Shown piece after piece: positions 43,509 through 55,191 of a stretch of 64,000 bases of DNA. Source of the DNA: Galerina marginata (lineage: Eukaryota; Basidiomycota; Agaricomycetes; Agaricales; Galerinaceae); NCBI GenBank assembly GCA_023014335.1, contig JAECYW010000001.1, forward strand, positions 496,001-560,000, given 5' to 3'. The notes beneath the pieces were generated by a model. The model made no database searches, was not told the DNA's origin, and worked only from the letters and a program-made list of their open reading frames with translations. A program made the translations under genes and the position numbers. Within the stretch, counting starts at the first letter, position 1; every line of letters starts with the position of its first letter.

Positions 43509-46500
43509 ATGGCAGACTCTGCAGTTGCTTCTACCTCTCATCCTGCTATTACCTGGAATCCAGCAAATTCCATTCAGTTCTCTCTTGTAAATGACTTGTC
43601 CCTCTCTGTTCTTCCTTCCCAGGCTATACTACATATCGACCCTCTTATCGTCAATGCTCTTTTTGCTCAACAGAAGCAAAAATCCCAGAACAGAAGTCAT
43701 AATATCCAAACCATCTCTTTTGATACAAATATGGAACCTTTTGGTCACTCTATGATCTGGTCTATGTTTGAAAAGGTCAAGCACAACCTTAATTTTCAAG
43801 ATCCACACGGATATATAGCCACTGTGAAAAAGCTTGCAACTAGTATTCTTCATCATTATCCTGCACTTGTCTGGGAAAACAAGAAAAAAGAAAGTTTGAA
43901 AACTCTATTTTGGTGGGTTTTAAGATATCTATCTATCTATATACTATTAATATTGCCTCACAGGTGCATCACCGCCTACAGTTTGATTATTAATCCAGCA
44001 GCCATAGTGCGTCTTAAGGTCAAACCTCTTGGCCATGCTAAACAAAAAGGTTTTGCAATCTATGCCAACAAGGACATCATACAAGGAGAATACATCCAAG
44101 AACTCCTTGGTTTAATGCCAGAGGATCACTTCAGTGGCCCCCGACCAGGTACCTGGAAGGTAGGTACATTATATGTAAACAACCTACCTAATGGAGGCCC
44201 TGCACGACAAAAAACTAAAATAAAAACTCCGCCAAAAAAAAATAAAATTGTTAATAATTGTTGTAACCCTAGGCGTATTAGTTGAAAATTTCTGAAAAAT
44301 ATCAAAAACAAAAGCAAAATTTATAAACAAGTTGAAATATAAAACTTGTAATTTGAAATAAAAATGCAAAGTTTAAACAATTTGTTTGAAAGATAACAAC
44401 TATTTGTAAATTATTATAAAATGAGGGGTGCCAGGGGTCTTTTTTCCCAAATATTAAATCTGGGCTAGCAGGCCATCCGGGATAGATAGCAGGAATCTAT
44501 AAAAAGATCTTGAGATGCAATGTAGAGTACTATCTATTGCCAAAAGATTGAAGCAATCCAATGTCATCAAATCTTCCAGCCATAAAATATATTTTGCAAT
44601 TTCAGGCCAGCCAGAAAGCAGAGCTGAGATCCATGAGAGTGCTATTCAGTAAAAGCACTTCCCGGAAAGCAGAAATATCAATATATATATATTTTTGCCA
44701 AATATGATGAATTCACTACAGTCTAGTGGACTATACAAGAGATGTTAAAGTTTAAAGCAAGTCACCAGAGCATTAACCTAGTCACAACAATTCTACAGCA
44801 TCAGTCAAGTCATTGTAAGTCATCTGCAAGTCATAAAAAGGATATAATGAATTTTCTCCAGCTTCAGTCATGTTACTGCAAGTCACTTGCAAATAAAATT
44901 CAGCTCATCAGGACATCAACCAAGTCACCACAAGTTATCACAAGTCATCTACAAGTCATAGAAAGGATACAAAACCAAGCAATTTTAAAGGTAATATCTA
45001 TCAAATTTAATGTCATATTGTAGGTCTGAATTTTCTGAATTTTCTGATATTTAAATCATGGCAATTGGTTAAAAATTGAGTAAGTTACAGTCAAATTATA
45101 TTTTAAAGAAGTTGTGTTCAAAAGTGTGTTTTGTGTTTTTCTTAGCAAGTAAGGCACCAAGTCACATGATACTAACAGATTCCAGATCAGAAAAAATGGG
45201 TCTACATTTTCTATCTTTAGACTCTGACCTGAAAATGCCATTTTGGCAATGGTTTTATTTATAGATTAACTTAAATTTATGAACTATTTTTATCCTACAG
45301 CAAATGATCTAGAAAATACATTTAACTTTTCTATTTTTAGAGCTCAATCCTGATACATCTATATTTAGAACAAGTTCTATTTTTAAATTTTGACCCTGAA
45401 ATTCCTTTTTTAGAAAGTGAGCCTATTTTACAATGATCTCCAAAATTGGTTTTTAAGACTATTTCTATTTTTAGATTGAAATTTTGAAAATTTCTTGCTT
45501 TCTATTTATAGACCCTGATCTGAAAATGCCTTTGTGGGAACTAGTTCTATTTATAGACTAAACTCAAATATATTTATTTTTGTACTTTTGCTCTAATCTA
45601 AGTGTTTCTATTAATAGATTAATGCTTAAACCTTCTGCATAATAATCTATTTACAAACTATATTTAGACATCAATGTCAATTGTACTGTTTCTATTTATA
45701 GATGAGCCTTCTAAATTCATGAATAGTCATCCATTAATATAGGAGCAATTTCTATTTATAGATTATCCATCCAAGATATCAGCTATATTTAAAAACTCCA
45801 TCAAAATCGTTATCAGACTTTGGCAGTGGGAAAATCCTCCAAAGGAGCGAGTATCTTGCTAAAAATTGTAATGCATATTTAGTCTATTTAGCAATATAGA
45901 TTATATAATCACTGGCTTTTTATACTGAGAAATTAGCCAAATAAGATCAGTTCTAAAAATAGTTCCCAAGCTTTATGATTAATATAAACCAATATAAATA
46001 AAGGCTCTCAGAGCCGTGATAATGACATATATAAAAAGACAATCAAAACACAGTTGCCTAAAATGGCAGCATTTACTTAGTTATCTAATTTTGGACTTAG
46101 CAGCATTTATGCTAATGCTTTAATTTATTAATTAACATAAAATGTTTATATCTTAATGAGGAAGGTAGCTTGTCATGTGATTTAAATTGTAGTATAGTCT
46201 AAAAATAGTTTACATTCTTTTGAGACTCTCTTTCCTCTTTGGGAAATTTTCCCATCAGCCAAAAATTTCCCATTGCTGGCTTTTTTTTGGATTTTTGAAT
46301 TTTTCTCTGTGGGAAACATAGCTAGGCACAACATTTGGATGAATTCAGAGTCAGATAGCTTGGCTGCACATTTTTTATTAATAGCACAGCCACATACAAG
46401 CTGCCCAAGCTGTCAAAACTGAGGCTACTTATGCTATTTGGATATTTTGGCTTGGGCACACCGAGATCTGAATTGGAATAAGTTAACTTTGGCTTACAAT

Positions 46501-49500
46501 GTTAGACTCTTTCCCAACCAAAGAGCTTGACTTATATTCTTGGGTCTCACACCTCAGTCTGCAGTTCAATCCTTGAATTCTTCCTTTAGTCTTGATGGCA
46601 CCCTTCAAGTCTGGCTCTTATACACAGAGTGGTCAAAATTTGTAATCTGCAAAAATTACATCCAGTTGTACCCTGGATGAATTGATTAAAATAGTATGAT
46701 AGATTGTTTAATGATGACAAAGCACACAATTGGGGTTATGAAGACCACTATTGGTCAGCAATATTGATACTTGGGCAGTAAGTGAGGGTATTACAGAAAT
46801 TGATAATCTAGCACCTTTGCTCTTTGTTGCTCAGCTGGACACTTAGAAAAATACACAGATTGATGTGTGTTATCTATATCATAGGTTATGGACATTATAA
46901 TTAGCTTACAGCTGTATGCAAAATGATACTATGATTTACCTGAACATTGGTCAGACCCCTCAGTCGGTCAGTCACACTTTTTGGCAGGAAAATATGACAC
47001 GGTGACTGATGAGCTGTGCAAATGGAATGATCTGATTGGTTTGGCCAACTGAGGGGTCCGACCAATGTTTGGGTCAAGCATAGTAGCCACTCTAGACCAA
47101 TACATATACAGTGCAAAGTCTGCAAATTTTTATAGCCGAAGTCTTCTGGTGGGCTAAAAAATTGATATACATACAATCTCTACTGCTGCAAATATGCTAA
47201 CCCAGTGATAGGCCTATTTGACATAAGTTGGATTATTTCACATTTATTTATATGTATGTCAAACTCAGATAGTCTAATGTTTTGATCCAATTGATGACTG
47301 TCTACCGAATTATCATTGCTATCTGTATTCAAGGATCATAACACTGAAACAGCAGTCAGGCCCCAAGCCACCTCACCGATATTGTCTATTTTTGACCTGT
47401 TGGTCAGAGTAAGACATATTTTGCTGTAAATGCTTTGACTTAAATTGAGCCCATAGAAGGCACATGATTAACTAATAGATCTGATGAATGCTGATTTGGT
47501 CAGGTGTTCCAAAAATAGATTAAATTCATTTGCTTTAATTGGGGGAGCTTGCTCTTTTTGTACAGATGATCTCATTCCTTAGCCACACATGACCTACAAA
47601 AATCAAAATGACCCCCCTTGTGGGATGATGTAGCAAGCCTCTCAAGTGTCTGCCTGTCACCAGGGCCTAGATGAACAAGAGCAGACAGCAAAGCCGTTTG
47701 CGATTAATAATGTTCTTATATTTAATAGAATTATGTCTATATAACAGTATAAGCTATTTTTAGAACTGATATTATTTGGCTAATATCTCAGTATAAAAAA
47801 GTAAATGATCACATGATCTATATTTAGACCATTCTAAATATAGATCACAATTTAAAACACTCTTTTCTTTTTAGGAGATTTTCCCATCTGCCAAATGAGA
47901 CTGGAAAAACCTGATAATAATTTTGATGGTGCTTAAGTATTTTTAGAATTGACTTTGTTCTGGTTATTTATAAGTGAATCATCATATTTGGCTACTTTTA
48001 AAGATAGTTATTCATAATATCCTAAAAATAGACTGATCACATGATTCATTTAAAATGAAGAGAGATCCAATTTTAATGGACGACTATTTATAGATTTAAA
48101 TGGCTCATCTATAAATAGAAACAGTACAGTTGTCAAGGTTTAGGTATTAATCAATTAATAGAATTAAAGCTCCAAATACTACCTAAAAAAGAAATGTCAA
48201 AATTTCAATCTAAAAATAGAAATAGTCTTAAAAACCAATTTTGCAGATCATTGTAAAATAGGCTCACTTTCTAAAAAAGGAATTTCAGGGTCAAAATTTA
48301 AAAATAGAACTTGTTCTAAATATAGATATATCAGGATTTAGCTCTAAAAATAGAAAAGTTAAATCTATTTTCTGGATCATTTGCTGTAGGATAAAAATAG
48401 TTCATAAATTTGAGTTTAATCTATAAATAGAACGAGTTCTAAAAAGGCATTTTCAGGTCAGGGTCTATAAATAGAAAATGTAGGGCCATTTTTTTTGATC
48501 TGGAATCTGTCAGTATCATGTGACTTGGCATCTTAGTTGCCAAGAAATACACAAAAATACATGTTTAAACATGCCTCTTTATATAATTTGACTATAACTT
48601 GCCCAGTTTTTATCCAATTGCCATGATTTAAATATCAGAAAATTCAGAAAATTCAGATCTACAACATGACATTAAATTGAATGGATATTACTTTTTAAAT
48701 TGCTTGGTTTTTTATCCTTTCTATGACTTACAACGACTTCTGGTGACTTGGTTCATGGTCTGATGAGTTGAATTTTATTTTTGAGTAATTTGCAGTAACA
48801 TGACTGAAGCTGGAGCAAATTCATCATATTGTTTCTATGACTTGTGGATGATTTGCAGTGACATTGAATTTCATTTGCAAGTAACTTGCAGTGACTTGGA
48901 TGAAGCTAAAGAAAAATCATTGTATCCTTTCTATAATTCGCAAATGACTTACAGTGACTCAACTAATGCTGTAGAATTGTGATTAATGCTCTGGTGACTG
49001 GTTTTAAGCTTTAAATTCTCTTTCATAGTCCATTAGACTGTTGTGAATTCATTATATTTAGCGGACATATATATATTGATATTTCTGTTTTCTGGGCTGT
49101 GTCTGCTGAATAGCACTCTCATGGATCTCAGCTCTGCTTTCTGGCTGGCCTGAAATTGCAAAATATATTTTATGGCTGGAAGATTTGATGACATTGGATT
49201 GCTTCAATCTTTTGGCAATAGATAGTACTCTACATTGCATCTCAAGATCTTTTTATAGATTCCTGCTATCTATCCTGGATGGCCTGCTAGCCCAGATTTA
49301 ATATTTGGGAAAAAAGACCCCTGGCACCCCTCATTTTATAATAATTTACAAATAGTTGTTATCTTTCAAACAAATTGTTTAAACTTTGCATTTTTATTTC
49401 AAATTACAAGTTTTATATTTCAACTTGTTTATAAATTTTGCTTTTGTTTTTGATATTTTTCAGAAATTTTCAACTAATACGCCTAGGGTTACAACAATTA

Positions 49501-50094
49501 TTAACAATTTTATTTTTTTTTGGCGGAGTTTTTATTTTAGTTTTTTGTCGTGCAGGGCCTCCATTAGGTAGGTTGTTTACATATAATGTACCTACCTTCC
49601 AGGTACCTGGTCGGGGGCCACTGAAGTGAGAGGATCGAGCTGAAAAGTACACTGATCTCTCCACAATCACTCCTCATGAACACAACCGCAATGATGGCTC
49701 CTTTGAAGAAAAACTCTTGATTGGACCTATTAGGTTCATTAACCATCGCTGTGTTTCTTATAATGTTGAGGTGAGTTTCAATTCTTGTTTACAGGTATTT
49801 AATATTAATAAATGCGGATAGTTTATTGCTATTCGAAACACATATGCTTTTACCATTATGGCAACAAAGAATATCAAAGCCAAGGAAGAAATCTTGCTTT
49901 GCTATGGGGTTGACTACTTCAAGGAGAATGGAGCTGAATGCTTATGTGAAGATTGCAGGGAAATACCAGATGAGGAGGAGGAGGCAGAAGCATCTAAGAA
50001 GGATGAAGGTCAGATTAACATTGAGGAGAGAGACCAAGCCAAAAAGAACAAAAGAGCAAAACAAAAAGAGAATCGCAAGCTGGGACCAAATTAA
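43509..50094 (+). pseudogene. SET-domain protein gene, split by a hairpin element
   Basis: ATG 43509 (MADSAVASTSHPAITW), stop TAA 50092-50094. Exon 1 to about 43910, intron with GTGGGT…CTCACAG to 43961, exon 2 to the inserted element at 44127, continuing at 49636; a further intron 49770-49820 (GTGAGT…GGATAG). About 110 residues into exon 2 and after the insertion come the SET-domain motifs: KGFAIYANKDIIQGEYI, GPIRFINHRCVSYNVE (the RFINHxC…N core) and EILLCYGVDYF…CLCEDC (YG and post-SET-like cysteines). The tail is acidic then Lys-rich. SET proteins transfer methyl groups from S-adenosylmethionine to lysines, often histone; the target here is unknown. Removing the element and one AGAGGAT copy restores …GLMPED-RAEKY… in frame. 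Confidence 0.75.
44127..49628. mobile_element. Long-hairpin DNA transposon B (5,502 bp), no transposase seen
   Basis: Inverted ends CACTTCAGTGGCCCCCGACC and complement, bordered by AGAGGAT (44120-44126, 49629-49635; 7 bp clear, 8 bp in element A). The inverted arms match along about 44127-45790 with about 48060-49628. It shares end sequence, TCTATTTATAGA-type motifs and blocks such as CTGATATTTAAATCATGGCA with element A, so both belong to one family. The centre (about 45800-48050) has no convincing protein; it includes diverged sequence also found in element A. Confidence 0.85.
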
Positions 50095-50521
50095 CATATC
50101 ATCTGCTGTATTGACACTTTTATGATGTTTTTGTATGTTTTTATAACCCTGAAATTCAGTCAAATTTTGCCATTCTGATACTGAGAGCAAATAACAAAAA
50201 ATATATTGATACATAGACATTTTACAAGGGGTGATTCAAGAGCCATTTGATGAGATATATACAAGCAAGTATTGTGTGGCGTGTGATGAGATGCAGAGAG
50301 GATACAAGTATGTGACAAGATTGAGTTGAACATTGTTAGTTGAATAACAATGAAAACATCCGAATGACAAGAAAAACTCAATGAAGCTCTGATAACCTTT
50401 GTCTCAACATATCAAACAAGGGATCATCATGCCACATAGATCGAGGGAAGTCATAGATCCTTCTACCTGATAAAACCCTATTAATTAATATGTTTTTTAA
50501 AAGTATAAAAGGTCATTGCAC
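50095..50521. other. Convergent intergenic region
   Basis: Between the 3' end of the SET gene (plus) and the 3' end of the next gene (minus). AT-rich, no conserved frame seen; it should hold both 3' UTRs. Confidence 0.5.
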
Positions 50522-52907
50522 TTACGCCTTTGGTGTTGCCAAAACCACAGCCCAACAGATGTTGGTTCCAATCGTAAGCTCATCCGGGGACTTCTGCAAG
50601 TTATAACCCAAAGTGGTGTATCCAACAAGAGTCAAAGATCCAGTTGGAATATCTCCTGGAAAGACAGGAAGAGTTTCAGCAACCTTGCGTAGACCCTTTG
50701 GAAGATCAATCTGAAGAGATCGCCCATCCAAGATAGGAACTGGTTATAAACAAGTTAATATCTTTAAAAACAAGATATCAATGAGAAACTCACTGGTCTC
50801 ATCACAGGTATATCCCAGCTTCCACTTTGAATTTTTGAATTGAGCCTGCTGTGCATTGGCAGGACTCAACTTCTTGGTGCCCATAGGACGAGAAGGACCG
50901 GCGCGGCCATATGAATCTATTAGCAACAATATTGAGATGAATAAAAGATTAAAGTCAAATAAACATACTTTGAGCTTTATTATTGGAGCTTCCGGGGCGG
51001 GATGAAAAAGACCAGCGATTGTTGGACATCAGGGTTTTGATACCAGGTACCTTGTAAACCAAGCAGAGAGTGGCAACCAATCTTTCATATTCCATAGTCT
51101 GAATTACGCCTGTCAGAATCTTATATGATGAACCATTAATATCCTTGGCATGACGAGTGTAGTCTTCATCAACACATATGAGGCTGAGACAGAGAGCCGG
51201 AGTTTTCTGGTTTCGTAAAGTGATCAAAGGATAGATGGATCCAGTGTCTGGTTTTTTGGCGATAAGGTCACAAGGTTCGATTCTTGACAAGTTGACGGTG
51301 CTCGTGCCTGTGTCCGAAACAAAAGTGAACAAATCCAGCAAGTACCTATCCGAATAAAGTTAAAACAGAATATCAAAATAGAATAGAATGATTTACTTCT
51401 TGCTAGTCTTTGTCAAATTTGGCAGCAGTTCTGAGACATACATCATAGGCTCCGGTGCTTCACCTGCAGGAAGATATCGATTGTTGGTGTATCCACTGAA
51501 ATATTGTTAGTCAATTAGCTATAGGCAGTAAATAAGTAGATACCTAGGCAATTTGGGAAGATCCTTGTAAGTTTTGGCAAGGAAGACATCAACCAAGTCT
51601 TTATCATAGATCTGGCATTTCCGTAACTTGGGACGACTATATATATATAGTATCAGGCAATAAAATTGATTAATCAACAGAAATGCATACCTTTCAAGAG
51701 GATCTTTAGTGATCAAATCCTCCAGATAAACACCAGTATCTTTCAAATCATCTTTTCTCTTAGCAAAAGACTTTTCTTCTTTCGATTTAGCCTCCTTTGC
51801 CTTTTTTCTATAAGCCACAAAAAGTCAACAAAGTAAATATATTATAGAAACAAAAATAATGAACATACATGGCTGAGTTGACAATTTTCTGACGTTGAGG
51901 ATTGTTACTAAAAAAATGGATTAAATAATATTCTGAAGAAAATACACCATACACACCTAGTCTTAGTCTTTCCTTTGGACTTACTCAAAGGAAGCTCATC
52001 ATCCTCTGAGGTGTTATCCTCCTCCCTAAGAAAAGAAAAACAGAAAAGGGAAAATTAGCTTAAAGTCAAAAAGAAAAAAAAAAAAAAAAACATACGCTTC
52101 ATCATCTATGAAATTAGCATCAGAATCTTGTTCATCATCTTCCTCCTCTTCATCTTCTGCCTCATCTTCATCTTCTGCCTCATCTTCATCTTCCTCTGCA
52201 ACTTCAGCATCATCACTATCAAACACCTCTTCTTCACTAGCGCTATCAGATTCCGATTCAGTCTCTTCCTTAATAGCCTTGGTAGTCTTTCTCTTTGTTT
52301 GAATCAAAACAATAGGCGATTTGAGTTTCAAATTTTTGGCAGAAGACTTCATTGTAGGAGTGTTGGGAGGCTTTGACTGTGAAGTATGACGAGGTTTTTT
52401 TGGTGACTTCTGTTCAGGACTAAAATAGCCTTTAATATAAAGTTCATAAAAATGAAAACCAAAATACCTTGGAGTAAATGCAGCAGTGTCGATGTTTTTC
52501 TTCTTAGACTTTGAGCTGATTAAAAAAGTAATTAATAAAAGAGGCAAAATATCTGAACTAACTACTCACAGGCTTCCTGCAGTGGCTTGAGGAGGCCCTA
52601 CTCTCTGAGACCTTCTCGGAGTAACCCTAGAAAACCATATTAGTGTCATAATATCTTAACATGGATAAAGAAGCAAAAAAGCACGGAGGTGGGGGCTGAT
52701 CCGATCTGCAATGAAAGTTTAGTTTCAAAAAAGTAAAATACAACAAGCAGAACATACAAAGAGGCAGCATCAGAGGTTTCATTTTCACTCGCACTATAAT
52801 AATAGCAATAATTTTCAGCATCTATCAAAAAAGAACAGATAATTCAATATCTACCTGTGATTTTCCTCTGAAGAGGAGTCTTGTTTGACTTTTCTTTTAG
52901 GTGGCAT
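50522..52907 (-). CDS. Unrecognised multi-exon gene with basic/acidic N-terminus
   Basis: Minus strand, ATG 52907-52905 (MPPKRKVKQDSSSEENH), stop TAA 50524-50522. At least ten exons with short introns: N-terminal part rich in Lys/Ser (SKSKKKN, SPEQKSPKKPRHTSQS), an acidic tract (EDEDEAEDEDEAEDEEEEDDE, coded by a TCTTCATCTTCTGCC repeat), then KKAKEAKSKEEKSF. The C-terminal half (51340-50522) looks folded: YLLDLFTFVSDTGTSTVNLSR, LITLRNQKTPALCLSLICVDED, GSLTLVGYTTLGYN and NICWAVVLATP. I do not recognise the family. The charged N-terminus suggests a nuclear or DNA-associated protein; this is inference. No inactivating break was found, but all introns were judged by eye. Confidence 0.6.
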
Positions 52908-53837
52908 AGTGGGTGTAGTGTGTATGAGAGTTAAGATTTGAGGGAAGACGACTGGATAGACAGAAAGAAATCTGTGGCTTCTTATACCTCTCAGACTTCC
53001 CCAAAGGATTTCGGATCACACAAAAGATCCGATTTTTTAGGAGTAGAATGGATTTACATTTCAGATCAATTACGGTGGGTTACGTACAAATATATATTGA
53101 GCCCCTATAAAAAAAAGCTTCTGAATGACATAGAAATTAAGAACCGCCAAATTCTAACTGTGGGGACCCTGACAGGTTGGCTGGAAACCAGATCACCGTC
53201 TATTTAGTTATAGAAAAGAAGATCCGATTTGATAATGCCAAGATGTAAAAACAGGGTTCTAGATTCTTGTCCGGTCAGCAGACCTAACACATTTCCGGTC
53301 CGACTCCAAAGTTCCTAGCAACTGAATGGGAAAATTTCAAGTCTATATTGAAATAAAAAAGAATATAGTGCCATTTCTAAAGGTACACCGTCAAGGGTCC
53401 ACAAGACTAGATTGATCCAACACCTAAAAAGGAAGTGACAAAGCTTTTTTTTTTACGAGCATAGGAGAATTTGATTGATCGATCATAGAAGTGGAATATG
53501 CTTTAAAAGCGAGCAAAAAAATTTGTGAAAGTATTCCTTCTTTCTCCAACCTATTGATAAAGCACTATGGATCAATTCTATGATATGAAAGCTACCGGTT
53601 AGTCAAACTTTCATAGTTTTTTCTCTTATTAACGAGATTTTAGAAAGTAAAGTGGAAAGACTTGCGGAAAGCCAGGTACATAAAAGGAAGCAGTTATGTC
53701 ATTTTAATGCGGTATGTAACCATGTATGTCTTTTAAAATGACAAACGTGACTGAAACAATACTAGACAGACGGCATTAAGAATCAGGTCCAAGTCACTCC
53801 AGTGGAGCAAAATAGAAGCTGGAAACTTATCCGTAAT
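52908..53837. other. Divergent intergenic region
   Basis: Lies between the starts of the flanking minus- and plus-strand genes, so it should contain both promoters. The frame at 52938-53207 is probably chance. An upstream short ATG frame at about 53742-53780 (MTNVTETILDRRH) precedes the next gene. Confidence 0.5.
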
Positions 53838-54753
53838 ATGACCACTGAAGACGCTGAAGAAGTGGTATTGCGTGTTCAAGGTGTATTAAGCCAGAAGTCA
53901 CTTCCACCTATATCGCAGCCATTTAATATGTAAGTCAGAAAAGTTGTCAAAAACACTAAAGAGCCAGCCAATGTTAAATATAATATACACACAGTGAACC
54001 TAAACAACGACATTTTATGCGGCAATCAGTAACACTCACTGGACTGGGCAGCACACTTTTCTATCAGGCTATACAAAATGCTCAAGAAATTCACCAGATA
54101 TTCTCACGCACCTTTCCACAAGGCGCTCTCGAGGATTGGAATTCTGCTTCTTTTGAAGGCTATCCAGCTATTGACATGAACAACCGCTTTTTCACACTTC
54201 GCAAACATGCAATCACGGATGAAATATTACCTTTCTCAAATGAAGTCGATCCACATGGAATCCTTGCTGCTGCTATGGATATTGATGAACAGTTTGTTCA
54301 TACTACAGAAAATGAAGTTGAGTACTATGAACTCCTTGAGGATCGTGAACAAGAAACCAAGTAAGTTTCTGTTCTGATTAGACCTTTTAAGATCTTTAAT
54401 AATAATCATGCAGGTATCAACAAGTCAATCCTATAAAGTTCCGGTGTGGAGATATTGTTGAAGCCCAACTTTCCTTTATCTGTATCCAAATGAAGAATGC
54501 AAAATATAGGATGTTGACGGTTCTTCGGGCAATTACCATTTTGGACACCTCATCTTTAAGGGTGCGTATTGAGTTATTAAGCTTGTGATGATTAGACTCT
54601 GATGTAACTTAACTTTAGGAAGCTGCCATAAAACGCAATCGAACTAAAAACCAGACAGTGAGGCAGGTTTCTTTAAAAAGAAAGGTTGGATATGCCACAG
54701 ATGAAGTTGTAGAAGCACGCGATAGACTGAGCTGTATGAAACTGAAAGATTAG
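53838..54753 (+). CDS. Unrecognised four-exon gene
   Basis: Plus strand, ATG 53838 (MTTEDAEEVVLRVQG), stop TAG 54751-54753. Exons about 53838-53929, 53996-54360, 54415-54560 and 54620-54753; the introns are GTAAGTCAG…CACACAG, GTAAGTT…CATGCAG and GTGCGT…ACTTTAG. About 240 residues. Visible segments: DPHGILAAAMDIDEQFVHTT, KFRCGDIVEAQLSFICIQMK and RMLTVLRAITILDTSSL. It resembles hypothetical proteins that I believe are common in Agaricomycetes, but no function is known to me. Frame is intact. Confidence 0.6.
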
Positions 54754-54869
54754 ATATTTCATAATACTCTAATAGCAGTTTCTTTATTCAATATAAATAT
54801 ATTAATAAAAGATTTAACAAGTTGGATAATCTTATAGCAAATTTGTGACCGGATGGACCGCATACGCTA

Positions 54870-55040
54870 TTAAGCAAGGGTCTTGTCTTGTGTAAGGTTA
54901 CAGATCTTGTGTAAACGGATCTTGCATAAGCTTACGGATCTTGTGTATTTAATAGGGCTTACAAATCTTCAGTATTGAATAGAGTTGCGGATCTTATGCA
55001 TTCAGAAGAGGTTACGGATCTTGCGGATCTTATGGAGCTT
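54870..55040. repeat. Degenerate short repeats TTACGGATCTTGTG upstream of the F-box-like gene
   Basis: Seven or eight imperfect copies of (G)TTACGGATCTTGTGTA spaced irregularly over about 165 bp, ending roughly 150 bp before the ATG at 55192. Could be a cluster of binding sites or a decaying minisatellite. Confidence 0.55.
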
Positions 55041-55191
55041 GCCGCAAAACAGTCTGTCACTGCTTCAGGGAAGACTAGCTGATACAATATATAAACTGGT
55101 TCAACTTCGTCCAATTTCTTCAGTTCCTTTCCGTTCTCCTTCACTCATACTCTCTAGCCAAATATTCTCTATTCTTCCTGTTATCGTCACT

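Noticed and set aside
52070..52090. Poly-A tail of a retrotransposon
   Set aside because: The A tract is on the plus strand inside an intron of the minus-strand gene, with no flanking duplication or LINE sequence.
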